A stretch of DNA of 22,727 nucleotides from Deltaproteobacteria bacterium (GTDB lineage: Bacteria > Myxococcota_A > UBA9160 > UBA4427): positions 1-22,727 of the forward strand of contig DRKE01000055.1 of the NCBI GenBank assembly GCA_011051925.1, given 5' to 3'. This document shows, one piece after another, positions 1 through 6,224 of the stretch. Each line of letters opens with the position of its first letter. Positions within the stretch are counted from its first letter, which is position 1. The translations under genes were made by a program, and so were the position numbers. The notes under the pieces are model-generated. The model saw only the letters and a list, made by a program, of their open reading frames with translations, was not told where the DNA came from and did not search any database.

Positions 1-96
1 GTCGGCGCCCTGCTCGGCCAGCATCATGACGGCGAGGGGACCCGAGATGACCTCGCTGACGTCGATGATCCGGACTCCGTCGAGCGGTCCTGCCAT
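1..96 (-). CDS. CaiB/BaiF family CoA-transferase, N-terminal fragment
   Basis: Only the first 32 codons lie in the window; the gene continues beyond the left edge. The translation begins MAGPLDGVRIIDVSEVISGP and goes on AVMMLAEQGAD. This is the typical opening of family III CoA-transferases: a 'PL.GVR+ID.s.v..GP.a..lla..GAdV' Rossmann-like start. Members move CoA between acyl donors and acceptors (formyl-CoA, carnitine, bile acid or alpha-methylacyl-CoA racemase relatives), so the substrate is unknown. The ATG is supported by an AAGGAG Shine-Dalgarno about 10 nt upstream. It is read divergently from the lipoprotein gene at 195. The family call is fairly secure from the N-terminus alone, but nothing can be said about active-site residues. 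Confidence 0.8.
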   Translation of the reverse strand, partial: MAGPLDGVRIIDVSEVISGPLAVMMLAEQGAD

Positions 97-145
97 TGCG
101 TGGAACTCCTTCTCGTGCGCCGCGGCGGAAATCGGGGCAGTGCGG

Positions 146-151
146 ATTCTA
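146..151 (-). promoter_or_regulatory. candidate -10 box (TAGAAT) for the CoA-transferase gene
   Basis: In the 98-bp divergent gap between 96 and 195 the minus strand carries TAGAAT followed by CCGC, about 50 nt before the CoA-transferase ATG. The same ten bases TAGAATCCGC occur upstream of the AhpD-like gene (4580-4589, minus strand). No good -35 hexamer is seen. On the plus strand TATCCT at 183-188 lies so close to the ATG at 195 that a transcript from it would be nearly leaderless. Confidence 0.3.
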
Positions 152-194
152 CTTCTTCCACGACGGATCTCCCGAATCGTTCTATCCTGACCGG

Positions 195-1160
195 ATGGCG
201 CCGTCCTCCTCGACCCGTACTCTTCGGCTGCTCGTCGCTTTCGCCGTCCTCATCGGATTCGCGGGATGCGCTTCGCTTCGAGTCGGCTCTCCGGATGCGG
301 ATGTCCCGACCGGATTCGATCCCGTCTCGACGGATCCGCCCCGATTCGATGAAGCGCATCCGCCCCGCCTGGCGGAGACCGTCTTCCGCGTCGCGGATGC
401 GGGGCTCAACGCGATCGTCTACGAAGCCCAGGGGCCCGGTCCGCATCCGACGGTCGTGCTGCTGCACGGCTTTCCCGGCAACGAACGGAATCTCGATCTC
501 GCCCAGGCGATTCGACGCGCCGGTTGGAATGTCGTGTTCTTCCACTACCGAGGCGCCTGGGGAAGCGGAGGGACCTTCTCCTTCGTCCATGTCCTCGAAG
601 ACGTCGAGGCGGTGGTCGAGGCGATCACCCGACCGGCCTTTGCGGCGGCGCATCGGATCGATCCGGCCCGGATCGCTCTGGTCGGGCACAGCATGGGGGG
701 ATTCGCGGCCCTCGTCGCTGGCGCCGATCTCGATCGCGTGGGGTGTGTCGTTTCGATGTCCGGGGCGAATCTCGGAGCGATGGCGCGGACGATCGAGAGC
801 CTGCCGGAGAGGGCCGCCGGTTTCGAGAAGACACTCGAGGGATGGTCCGGACCGATCCGGGGGCCGGGCGGGGCTGCCCTGGTCGCCGAACTCGTTCGGA
901 ACGCAGACCGCTTCGACACGACGACGCATGCGTCGGCGCTCGCCCGGAAGGACGTGCTGCTGATTGCCGGGGGGCGTGATCGTGTGACGCCGGCCACACT
1001 CCACCACGAGCCTCTGGCCGAAGCCTTGAGGGCGGCCGATGCCCGGTCGCTCGCGACGACGATCTTCGAGGAGGCGGATCATGCCTATTCGGGCCAGAGG
1101 ATCGCGCTGACGAGGCGGGTGATCGACTGGCTCCAGAGCGACTGCTTGCGGCGGGAATAG
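195..1160 (+). CDS. lipoprotein alpha/beta hydrolase
   Basis: A 321-residue secreted serine hydrolase, predicted to be anchored in the membrane by a lipid. The N-terminus is a type II signal peptide: charged start, hydrophobic run at about residues 10-22, then lipobox IGFAGC with the lipidated cysteine at residue 25. The alpha/beta-hydrolase core follows: oxyanion strand VLLHGFPGNE at about 87-97, nucleophile elbow GHSMGG with Ser166, probable acid Asp262 in GGRDRVTP, and His296 in EADHAY. These look like a complete catalytic triad of the dienelactone-hydrolase/acyl-peptidase-like S9 clan; the substrate is unknown. The frame stays open upstream to about 96, but only the ATG at 195 gives a proper signal peptide. 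No clear Shine-Dalgarno precedes it, so a leaderless mRNA is possible. Confidence 0.85.
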   Translation: MAPSSSTRTLRLLVAFAVLIGFAGCASLRVGSPDADVPTGFDPVSTDPPRFDEAHPPRLAETVFRVADAGLNAIVYEAQGPGPHPTVVLLHGFPGNERNLDLAQAIRRAGWNVVFFHYRGAWGSGGTFSFVHVLEDVEAVVEAITRPAFAAAHRIDPARIALVGHSMGGFAALVAGADLDRVGCVVSMSGANLGAMARTIESLPERAAGFEKTLEGWSGPIRGPGGAALVAELVRNADRFDTTTHASALARKDVLLIAGGRDRVTPATLHHEPLAEALRAADARSLATTIFEEADHAYSGQRIALTRRVIDWLQSDCLRRE

Positions 1161-1323
1161 CCGCTCGCTGGCGCGTCGGCGGATGACCGGCATGCGATCC
1201 GCAGCTTCGTCGCAGGACGCGTGTCGCATTCGGGCATGTTCGGGGTTTTGCCGGATTCTCCCTACAGTCTGAAGCCCTGAGCGCCGAAATCGCTCCTTGA
1301 CCCGATGGGTCTGGAGCCATGAC

Positions 1324-2220
1324 ATGATCTCGACGCCTGGACACGACCGAATCCGACGGATCCGACGGAAAGAAGGAGGGCTTCTCTCCCTCGCCGCCGT
1401 CCTGCTCTTCCTCTCTCCGCTTCCGTCGATGGCGATCGGCACGATCGTCGATGGCAGCGTCACCTTCGGATACACGAACGACTTCAACACCACCCGGGGC
1501 AATACCGTCGATACCCAGTTCGTCGGCGCCGCCACGGGTGACCTCACCTGGGAATCCTGGTGGTTCTTCCGTGTCTCGGGCGACGGACGGGAAACGGCAT
1601 TCGCTGCGCCGGACGCCGAGAGCTACGTCGGATCCCTCGGCCGTCTCGACTGGGCCGATCCGGGGGCGGCCGGTCTTTTCAGCGCGGCCCTCGACCTCGA
1701 GGTCCTCGATACCGGCGTCGGAATGGGAAATCTCTTCCAGAACCTTCGCATCACGAACACGGGGATCAGCGATCTCACCATCGACATCTTCCACTACACG
1801 GATCTCGATGTCGGGAACTCTTTTGGCGCGGACACGGCGACACTCGTCCCGAATGCCAGCGCGATCGAGATCAGTGTCCTCGACGGGACCGATTCGGCGC
1901 CCATCATCGCCTATGGAGCGGACGCCTACCGGGTGACCGGCTGGAACCGGGTGCTCCGGGATCTGACGGATCGCAACGTCGACAACCTCGACAATTCCGG
2001 ATTGCCCTTCGCTCCGGGCGACTTCACCGTCGCTTTCCAATGGAGCCGGACGATCGGTGCGGGCACGACGGAATCCTTCCTGACCCAGTTCGGCAGCAAC
2101 GCGCCGCTTCTTCCTCCGTCTGCTTCGGCCATTCCCGAGCCGGGCACGGCGCTTCTTTCGGGGCTCGGGCTCATGCTGCTCGCCGGGTGTCGACGCGCCG
2201 ATCGGACCCGTTCGAGCTGA
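1324..2220 (+). CDS. PEP-CTERM sorted exported protein
   Basis: A 298-residue exported protein with no recognised enzymatic domain. It has a long basic N-region (RIRRIRRK), a hydrophobic core at about residues 20-33 and a likely signal-peptidase site after PLPSMA. The middle is a beta-rich, Asn/Asp/Thr-rich body of the kind seen in PEP-CTERM surface or matrix proteins. The C-terminus is a textbook PEP-CTERM signal: IPEPGTA at about residues 270-276, a hydrophobic helix (LLSGLGLMLLAGC), then the basic tail RRADRTR. In known systems such proteins are processed by an exosortase (EpsH/XrtA type) and exported with exopolysaccharide. No exosortase gene is in the window. An in-frame TTG lies 27 nt upstream, but the ATG has GGAG at 7 nt spacing and is preferred. 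Confidence 0.85.
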   Translation: MISTPGHDRIRRIRRKEGGLLSLAAVLLFLSPLPSMAIGTIVDGSVTFGYTNDFNTTRGNTVDTQFVGAATGDLTWESWWFFRVSGDGRETAFAAPDAESYVGSLGRLDWADPGAAGLFSAALDLEVLDTGVGMGNLFQNLRITNTGISDLTIDIFHYTDLDVGNSFGADTATLVPNASAIEISVLDGTDSAPIIAYGADAYRVTGWNRVLRDLTDRNVDNLDNSGLPFAPGDFTVAFQWSRTIGAGTTESFLTQFGSNAPLLPPSASAIPEPGTALLSGLGLMLLAGCRRADRTRSS

Positions 2221-2349
2221 GCCGGGTCTCCGACGGCGGCGGTCCGACCTGCGTCGCTGGCGCCCCGGCGTCCATGCCCTCCTTCCGGCTGTCCCCCTTC
2301 GGACCCGCGGATTTCTGCCGCCTTCGTGCGCCCACCCACGCGCAGTCGC

Positions 2350-2357
2350 GCTAACGT
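2350..2357 (+). promoter_or_regulatory. candidate extended -10 box (GCTAACGT) for the DUF3127 gene
   Basis: GCTAACGT ends 24 nt before the ATG of the DUF3127 gene, which would leave a short leader holding the purine-rich ribosome site GAAGGAAGGG. The same GCTAnnnT pattern occurs ahead of three other transcription units in the window. No convincing -35 box is seen. Confidence 0.35.
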
Positions 2358-2381
2358 GCGGCCCGAAGGAAGGGCAGAAGA

Positions 2382-2771
2382 ATGAACATGCAGACCCAGG
2401 GTCGGATCCATGCGATCTTCGACGCGGCACAGGTGACCCAGCGATTCCGCAAGCGCGAATTCGTGCTCGAACTCGACGGTGCCTCGCGCTATCCGCAGTA
2501 CGTGATGTTCCAGCTGACGGGGGACCGTTGCGAGGCGCTCGACGGATTCTCGCCGGGGGAGGAGGTCAGCGTCGAATTCAGCCTGCGAGGCCGGGAATGG
2601 ACCAGTCCCAAGGGCGAGGTCCGTTTCTTCAACAGCCTCGAGGTCTGGTCTGTCGACCGGGTCGGGGAAACCCGCGCGGCAGCGCCCGAGACCGGCGCAG
2701 CGGGATCTTCGGATGGGACCCTCGGTGACGAGCCGCCACCGCCCACCGACGACGACGAGATTCCCTTCTGA
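2382..2771 (+). CDS. DUF3127-family protein with SSB-like acidic C-terminal tail
   Basis: A 129-residue protein. Residues 1 to about 92 match the DUF3127 family by eye: the start MNMQTQGRIHAIF, then a run of beta strands with KREFVLELDG, YPQYVMFQLTGDR and the F-SLRGREW segment. DUF3127 proteins are small beta-barrel proteins that resemble oligonucleotide-binding folds. Residues from about 95 on are low-complexity (Ala/Gly/Pro/Ser), and the chain ends in PPPPTDDDEIPF. That ending copies the acidic-tip/IPF tail with which bacterial single-stranded-DNA-binding proteins recruit repair and replication partners, which supports a role on single-stranded nucleic acid. No operon partner is evident: a strong hairpin follows the stop, and its own promoter candidate precedes it. 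Confidence 0.8.
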   Translation: MNMQTQGRIHAIFDAAQVTQRFRKREFVLELDGASRYPQYVMFQLTGDRCEALDGFSPGEEVSVEFSLRGREWTSPKGEVRFFNSLEVWSVDRVGETRAAAPETGAAGSSDGTLGDEPPPPTDDDEIPF

Positions 2772-2819
2772 GGGGGGGCTGAGGCGCGGCTGGAGGCGGG
2801 AGCCGGTTTTCCGATGTGG

Positions 2820-2845
2820 GGACCCGCCCGACCCGGGGCGGGTCC
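2820..2845 (+). terminator. GC-rich hairpin after the DUF3127 gene
   Basis: A perfect 10-bp stem, GGACCCGCCC pairing with GGGCGGGTCC around a 6-nt loop (2830-2835), lies 49 nt after the DUF3127 stop. There is no T-run after it, so it is either an atypical intrinsic terminator or a stabilising 3' hairpin. Confidence 0.5.
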
Positions 2846-2880
2846 TGCAATCCAGGGGATCGGATACGGGCTGCGTCGGG

Positions 2881-2931
2881 CCGGACTGCTCGAGTCCGGG
2901 TTGGCCTGCGATTCGTGGGACCCGCTAGGAT
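2881..2931 (+). promoter_or_regulatory. hairpin plus candidate -10 box (GCTAGGAT) ahead of the kinase gene
   Basis: Positions 2881-2899 form CCGGACT-gctcg-AGTCCGG, a perfect 7-bp stem that could be an operator. GCTAGGAT at 2924-2931 is a plausible -10 box 64 nt before the kinase ATG, with TTGGCC (2901-2906) as a poor, over-spaced -35. Nothing else of note is seen in the 2772-2995 gap. Confidence 0.3.
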
Positions 2932-2995
2932 CGAGCAGGCGAGGCGGATCTCCGCCGACACGTCGTCCGATGGACGATTCGATCGGAGTACGGGC

Positions 2996-4066
2996 ATGGC
3001 AGAACAGGACATCGGCGATCTCGACGAGATCCGATCGGGCATCGAAGGTTGGTTGAGGGATCGATGGCCCGATCGCAAGGGACTTGCCATCCGGGACCTG
3101 CAGTTTCCCAAGGCCAGTGGGGAAAGCAGTGTGACCTTGATTCTCGATACGACCTGGTCGGGGGGCCATGCCGAGAAGCTCGTCTTCCGGATGGCGCCGC
3201 CCGCGAGTCAGGTCTTCGAGAAGCACGATCTCCTGATGCAGTTCCAGATGATGACGATCCTGGCGGAGGAAGGCCTGCCGGCACCGCCGCTCGTCGGCTA
3301 CGAGGCGGATCCTTCGATCGTGGGGAGCGATTTCTACGTGATGGGCTTCTGTGACGGGCGGATTCCGCCGGACAATCCGCCCTTCCACATGGCGGGCTGG
3401 GTGAAGGACGAGCTGTCGGCGGCGGATCGTGAAACGATGTGGCGGAACGGGCTCGACGTCGTCGCGGCGATCCATCGGATCGATCTCGAAAAGCACGATT
3501 TCAGCCGTCTTCCGCGGGCCGCGGCGGGCGAACCGATTCTCGCGCAGGAGATCCGGACCTTCGATTCGCTCTTCAAGCCCGAACTGCGGGCGACGGCGGA
3601 TCCGCTGATCTCCGAAGGGTGGCAGCTGCTCCAGACGACGATCCCGACCGATGCCGAACCGGCGTTCTGCTGGGGTGACGCGCGGGTCGGCAACGTGATC
3701 TTCCGGGAGCTGGCACCGGTCGCGATCCTCGACTGGGAAATGGCCAACGTCTCGGATCCGCGGACGGATCTCGGCTGGTGGATCTGGGTCGATCGCTGCA
3801 ACAGCGAGGGCTTGGGCGTCGCACGCCTGCCCGGTCTGCCCGAGCCCGCAGACGTCTATCGTCGATGGTCCGAACTCACGGGTCGAGCCGTCGAGGGAAT
3901 GGCCTGGTTCGAACTCTTCGCGGTCGTCCGCTATGCGATCATCCTCGAGCTGAAATTCATCGCGATGCGCGAGGCGCATCCCGAGATCGGGGAGATCGGG
4001 AATTTCACGGTGCAGTTCCTGCCCGATCTGATGGAAACGGTTCGCGCTCAGACGTCGGGAACGTAG
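2996..4066 (+). CDS. phosphotransferase family protein (APH/choline-kinase fold, ACAD10-like kinase domain)
   Basis: A 356-residue protein of the aminoglycoside-phosphotransferase fold, in the branch related to the kinase domain of eukaryotic ACAD10/11. It probably phosphorylates a small hydroxylated metabolite; in ACAD10/11 that is a 4-hydroxy-acyl-CoA. The catalytic loop is CWGDARVGNVIF with Asp228 as base and Asn233 as metal ligand. The DFG-like metal aspartate is Asp246 in AILDWEMA. The usual HGD histidine is replaced by tryptophan (WGD), which as I recall is normal in this branch. The ATG has GGAGTACGGGC directly ahead of it; the upstream extension of the frame lies in non-coding sequence. 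The last 19 bases overlap, tail to tail, the 3' end of the AhpD-like gene. Several acyl-CoA enzymes in the window make an acyl-CoA-linked role plausible, but that is inference. Confidence 0.8.
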   Translation: MAEQDIGDLDEIRSGIEGWLRDRWPDRKGLAIRDLQFPKASGESSVTLILDTTWSGGHAEKLVFRMAPPASQVFEKHDLLMQFQMMTILAEEGLPAPPLVGYEADPSIVGSDFYVMGFCDGRIPPDNPPFHMAGWVKDELSAADRETMWRNGLDVVAAIHRIDLEKHDFSRLPRAAAGEPILAQEIRTFDSLFKPELRATADPLISEGWQLLQTTIPTDAEPAFCWGDARVGNVIFRELAPVAILDWEMANVSDPRTDLGWWIWVDRCNSEGLGVARLPGLPEPADVYRRWSELTGRAVEGMAWFELFAVVRYAIILELKFIAMREAHPEIGEIGNFTVQFLPDLMETVRAQTSGT

Positions 4067-4539
4067 ATTTCGCAGGCGGCTTTGTGGTTGCCCGTGATGA
4101 CGAGCATCCGGCCGAGGGCGAGATACTGCCCGATCATGAGGCCGAGTTCGACGATCTCAGCGTCGCTGAAATGTTCCCGAAGTTCACCGAGAAAAGACGC
4201 ATCGACCGATCGGAAGTCCGCTGCCATCTTTTCCGCATAGCGAACGGCGAGCGCATCCCGTGGCTCGAGTCTGCGTTCGTTCTCGGGAAGATGGATCTGG
4301 GCCACCGTCTCCTCGTCCAGGCCTTGACGCGTCGCCGACGCGTAGCGTGCGAAGAGTCAGGTGTCGCATTCGTTGATCGCCGCGATCTTGAGCCGCGCGA
4401 GTTCCTTGATCCGGGAGGGGACGACACCCTCCTGGTGTCCGGGGCGGAAGAAGGCGAAATACCTCTCGAAGAAATCCGGGACCAGGGCCATCATGTCGAG
4501 GCCCGATGTCCGATTTCCATGGTTTCGCGCCGTGCTCAT
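4048..4539 (-). CDS. AhpD-like / carboxymuconolactone decarboxylase family selenoprotein (in-frame TGA read as Sec61)
   Basis: Read through one TGA (4357-4359), this frame gives a 163-residue single-domain CMD/AhpD-fold protein. The N-terminal half holds FFERYFAFFRPG and SRIKELARLKIAAINECDT. The second half begins LFARYASATRQGL and continues with the family pattern DALAVRYAEKMA, ELREHFSDAEIVELGLMIG and GRMLVITG. Both halves are in the same frame with no gap and together make the normal family length. The TGA replaces the second cysteine of the CxxC redox pair: Cys58-Asp-Thr-Sec61. AhpD proteins reduce peroxides or peroxiredoxins through this dithiol, so Cys-Sec would be an active selenylsulfide centre. 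The ATG at 4539 has AAGGAG 8 nt upstream. A SECIS-like hairpin follows the TGA. AhpD/CMD-like selenoproteins are known from marine metagenomes. The alternative is a recent nonsense mutation or a base error. Confidence 0.78.
4309..4356 (-). promoter_or_regulatory. candidate bacterial SECIS element (selenocysteine insertion hairpin)
   Basis: It starts directly after the TGA on the minus strand. The lower stem CTCTTCG (4356-4350) pairs with CGAGGAG (4315-4309): seven pairs, one of them G-U. After an asymmetric internal loop, the upper stem ACGCGTC (4343-4337) pairs perfectly with GACGCGT (4333-4327) around the 3-nt loop GGC (4336-4334). Twenty nucleotides separate the TGA from the apical loop, and the loop starts with G. 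As I recall the bacterial SECIS model, it asks for roughly 16-37 nt from UGA to apical loop, a small loop and a G among its first two bases, so this hairpin fits. SelB binding is inferred. Confidence 0.7.
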
Positions 4540-4583
4540 CGTGGATTCTCCTTCGACGGATCGGGAGGCATCCCCGAAGGCGG

Positions 4584-4591
4584 ATTCTAGC
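4584..4591 (-). promoter_or_regulatory. candidate extended -10 box (GCTAGAAT) for the AhpD-like gene
   Basis: On the minus strand GCTAGAATCCGC lies about 45 nt before the ATG at 4539. It shares ten bases (TAGAATCCGC) with the region ahead of the CoA-transferase gene. No -35 match is obvious. The 338-bp gap 4540-4877 otherwise holds the 105-bp inverted-repeat element and no open gene I would defend. Confidence 0.35.
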
Positions 4592-4719
4592 AGGTTGCGA
4601 ATGAGCACCGGAGGGCGCCGGGGAAGGAGATTCCGGTCCGGGCGCGGGCGGGGAGCGTCGACAGGGCGCCTCTTCAGGTCCCGGCGCGACGATCCGGTTG
4701 ATTCGCGCCAGATGGTCTA

Positions 4720-4824
4720 GTGTCCTGTTCCGGAGGTTCGGCGCCTTTCGTGCACGCCGGATCCATTCGCGGCGAGCGGCCCGTAGGTACGATCGAATGC
4801 GGGCGAAGTTCCGGAACAGGACAC
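4720..4824. repeat. 105-bp inverted-repeat element (MITE-like or large hairpin)
   Basis: The ends are a perfect 15-bp inverted repeat: GTGTCCTGTTCCGGA at 4720-4734 and its reverse complement TCCGGAACAGGACAC at 4810-4824. As RNA on the plus strand, the arms extend with a G-U pair, one mismatch and four more pairs (TTCG/CGAA), about 20 bp in all. Inside, CATTCG (4764-4769) and CGAATG (4794-4799) form a further stem. There is no coding capacity and no clear target-site duplication. It sits between two divergent genes, where a miniature inverted-repeat transposable element or REP-like sequence would be tolerated. It could instead be a large operator or leader hairpin for the MFS gene. No second copy is in the window. 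Confidence 0.6.
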
Positions 4825-4877
4825 GACAGTCACCGGGTGACGTGCTTCCCTGCGCGACCCGCGGACCCGGAGATCGG

Positions 4878-6182
4878 ATGGCGATTGGCGTGAGCGAACA
4901 GGTCGAGGCGGGCGAGGCGGCTGCGGCCCGCTCCTTCCTCGGCTGGCGGATGGTCGGCGTCGGGTTCATCGCCAATTCCCTCTCCGGTGCGATCACGCTC
5001 TCGGCCTTCGGGAACTTCGTCGATCCGGTCAGCGTGGATTTCGGGGTTTCCCGCGCGACGATCGGCTATGGCGTGTCGATCTCGTTCCTGGTGATGGGCC
5101 TGCTCGGGCCCTTCTCGGGCGCCTGGCTCGATCGCGGTCGGGCTCGTTCGATGATGGTGGTCGGCGTGCTGCTGGCCGGTGCCGGGCTCATCCTGCTTTC
5201 ACGGACGACGGAACTCTGGCAGGCGGGCCTGCTCTTCTGCGGTGTCATCGCGCTCGGCGCGGCTCTTTTCGGGATCATGCCTTCGATGGCGTTGATCGCG
5301 CAGTGGTTCGAGAAGCGCCGGGGCATCGCGATCGGCATGGCGGTCGCGGGGGCGACGCTGGCCAGCTATCCGGCGCCGGTGCTCGCCGAGTACCTGATCG
5401 GGTCCGAGGGTTGGCGAACGGCCGTCATGGTATTCGGTGCAGGAACCCTCCTGCTGGGGCTGCCCGTCTTCTGGGGATTCGTGATCAGTCGACCGGAGGA
5501 AGTCGGTCAGCGTCCCGATGGTGAAGCGCATCCCGATCCGGAGGGACCCGAACCGGAAACGGATCCGGGGATTCCCCTGCGCGACACGGCCGAACTCGCG
5601 CGCGATCCGCGTCTCTGGATGCTGGCCATCGGATTCGGACTGATCCTGACCTCGCCGATCGTGCTCACGCCGCTCCTCGTTCCTTTCGGCAAGGATCTCG
5701 GATTCACGGGGCAGCAGGCGAATGTCTTCTTCCTGGCGATGATCCCCTTCTCGTTGCTCGGGAAGATCGTGATCGGAGGATTGGCGGACGTCGCGCCGAT
5801 CAGGCCGGCGATGGCGCTGGTGGTCCTCGCGAACATGCTGATGTGGTTCAGCTTCCATGCGGGGCCCGGGTATGCGGCCTTCGTCGTGACCGGAGCGATC
5901 TACGGTCTCGGGATCGGGGGCGCGATGCCGCTCCAGGGCGTGGCGATCGGACGCTGCTTCGGTCGTGCCAATTTCGGCCGTGCATCCGGTCTGGGCGGAC
6001 TCGTCACGATTCCCTTGATCGCCGCCGCGTCGGCCCTGAGCCAGGTCCTGCTGGCGTCGACCGGGAACTATCAGGCGACCTTTCTCGTCCAGATGGGCTT
6101 GATCGGATTGGGCGGCGTGCTCCTGTTCCTCGTGCGCATTCCCGCGAGCGAGGCCGAAGGGGCGGCCGTAGCCGTTCCTTGA
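4878..6182 (+). CDS. MFS transporter (oxalate/formate- or monocarboxylate-antiporter-like)
   Basis: A 434-residue inner-membrane transporter with about twelve hydrophobic segments split six and six around a charged central loop (about residues 205-235, rich in Pro, Glu and Asp). The loop after TM2 carries the MFS motif A variant GAWLDRGRARSM, and AQWFEKRRGIAIG is typical of the monocarboxylate/oxalate-formate branch ('WF.krRglA.G'). A small organic anion or carboxylate is the most likely substrate. The open frame extends upstream through the inverted-repeat element to 4698, but the ATG at 4878 follows GGAG closely and gives the normal N-terminus. It is convergent with the DUF3604 gene; only 42 bp separate the stops, with a short GATCGG/CCGATC hairpin (6186-6204). 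Confidence 0.85.
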   Translation: MAIGVSEQVEAGEAAAARSFLGWRMVGVGFIANSLSGAITLSAFGNFVDPVSVDFGVSRATIGYGVSISFLVMGLLGPFSGAWLDRGRARSMMVVGVLLAGAGLILLSRTTELWQAGLLFCGVIALGAALFGIMPSMALIAQWFEKRRGIAIGMAVAGATLASYPAPVLAEYLIGSEGWRTAVMVFGAGTLLLGLPVFWGFVISRPEEVGQRPDGEAHPDPEGPEPETDPGIPLRDTAELARDPRLWMLAIGFGLILTSPIVLTPLLVPFGKDLGFTGQQANVFFLAMIPFSLLGKIVIGGLADVAPIRPAMALVVLANMLMWFSFHAGPGYAAFVVTGAIYGLGIGGAMPLQGVAIGRCFGRANFGRASGLGGLVTIPLIAAASALSQVLLASTGNYQATFLVQMGLIGLGGVLLFLVRIPASEAEGAAVAVP

Positions 6183-6224
6183 TCCGATCGGCTCGGAACC
6201 GATCCGCAGCCTCGCGGGTCGGGC

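Noticed and set aside
24..1547. 507-codon open frame on the minus strand opposite the lipoprotein and PEP-CTERM genes
   Set aside because: Arg/Pro/Asp-rich mirror frame typical of GC-rich DNA. No family motif, and it lies opposite two well-supported genes.
3574..3690. Loss of the HGD histidine in the kinase (WGD instead)
   Set aside because: As far as I recall, WGDxRxGN is the normal form in this phosphotransferase branch, so it is not evidence of inactivity.
4048..4539. Interpretation of the AhpD-like gene as a simple nonsense pseudogene or two separate small genes
   Set aside because: Both halves are intact, in frame and of normal combined length. The TGA is at the redox cysteine and a SECIS-like hairpin follows. 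A random stop would not be expected to meet all of these, though sequencing error remains possible.
6183..6224. GATCGG/CCGATC hairpin as a terminator between the MFS and DUF3604 genes
   Set aside because: Only six pairs with a 7-nt loop and no T-run. GATC-rich words are everywhere in this window, so it is not listed as a feature.
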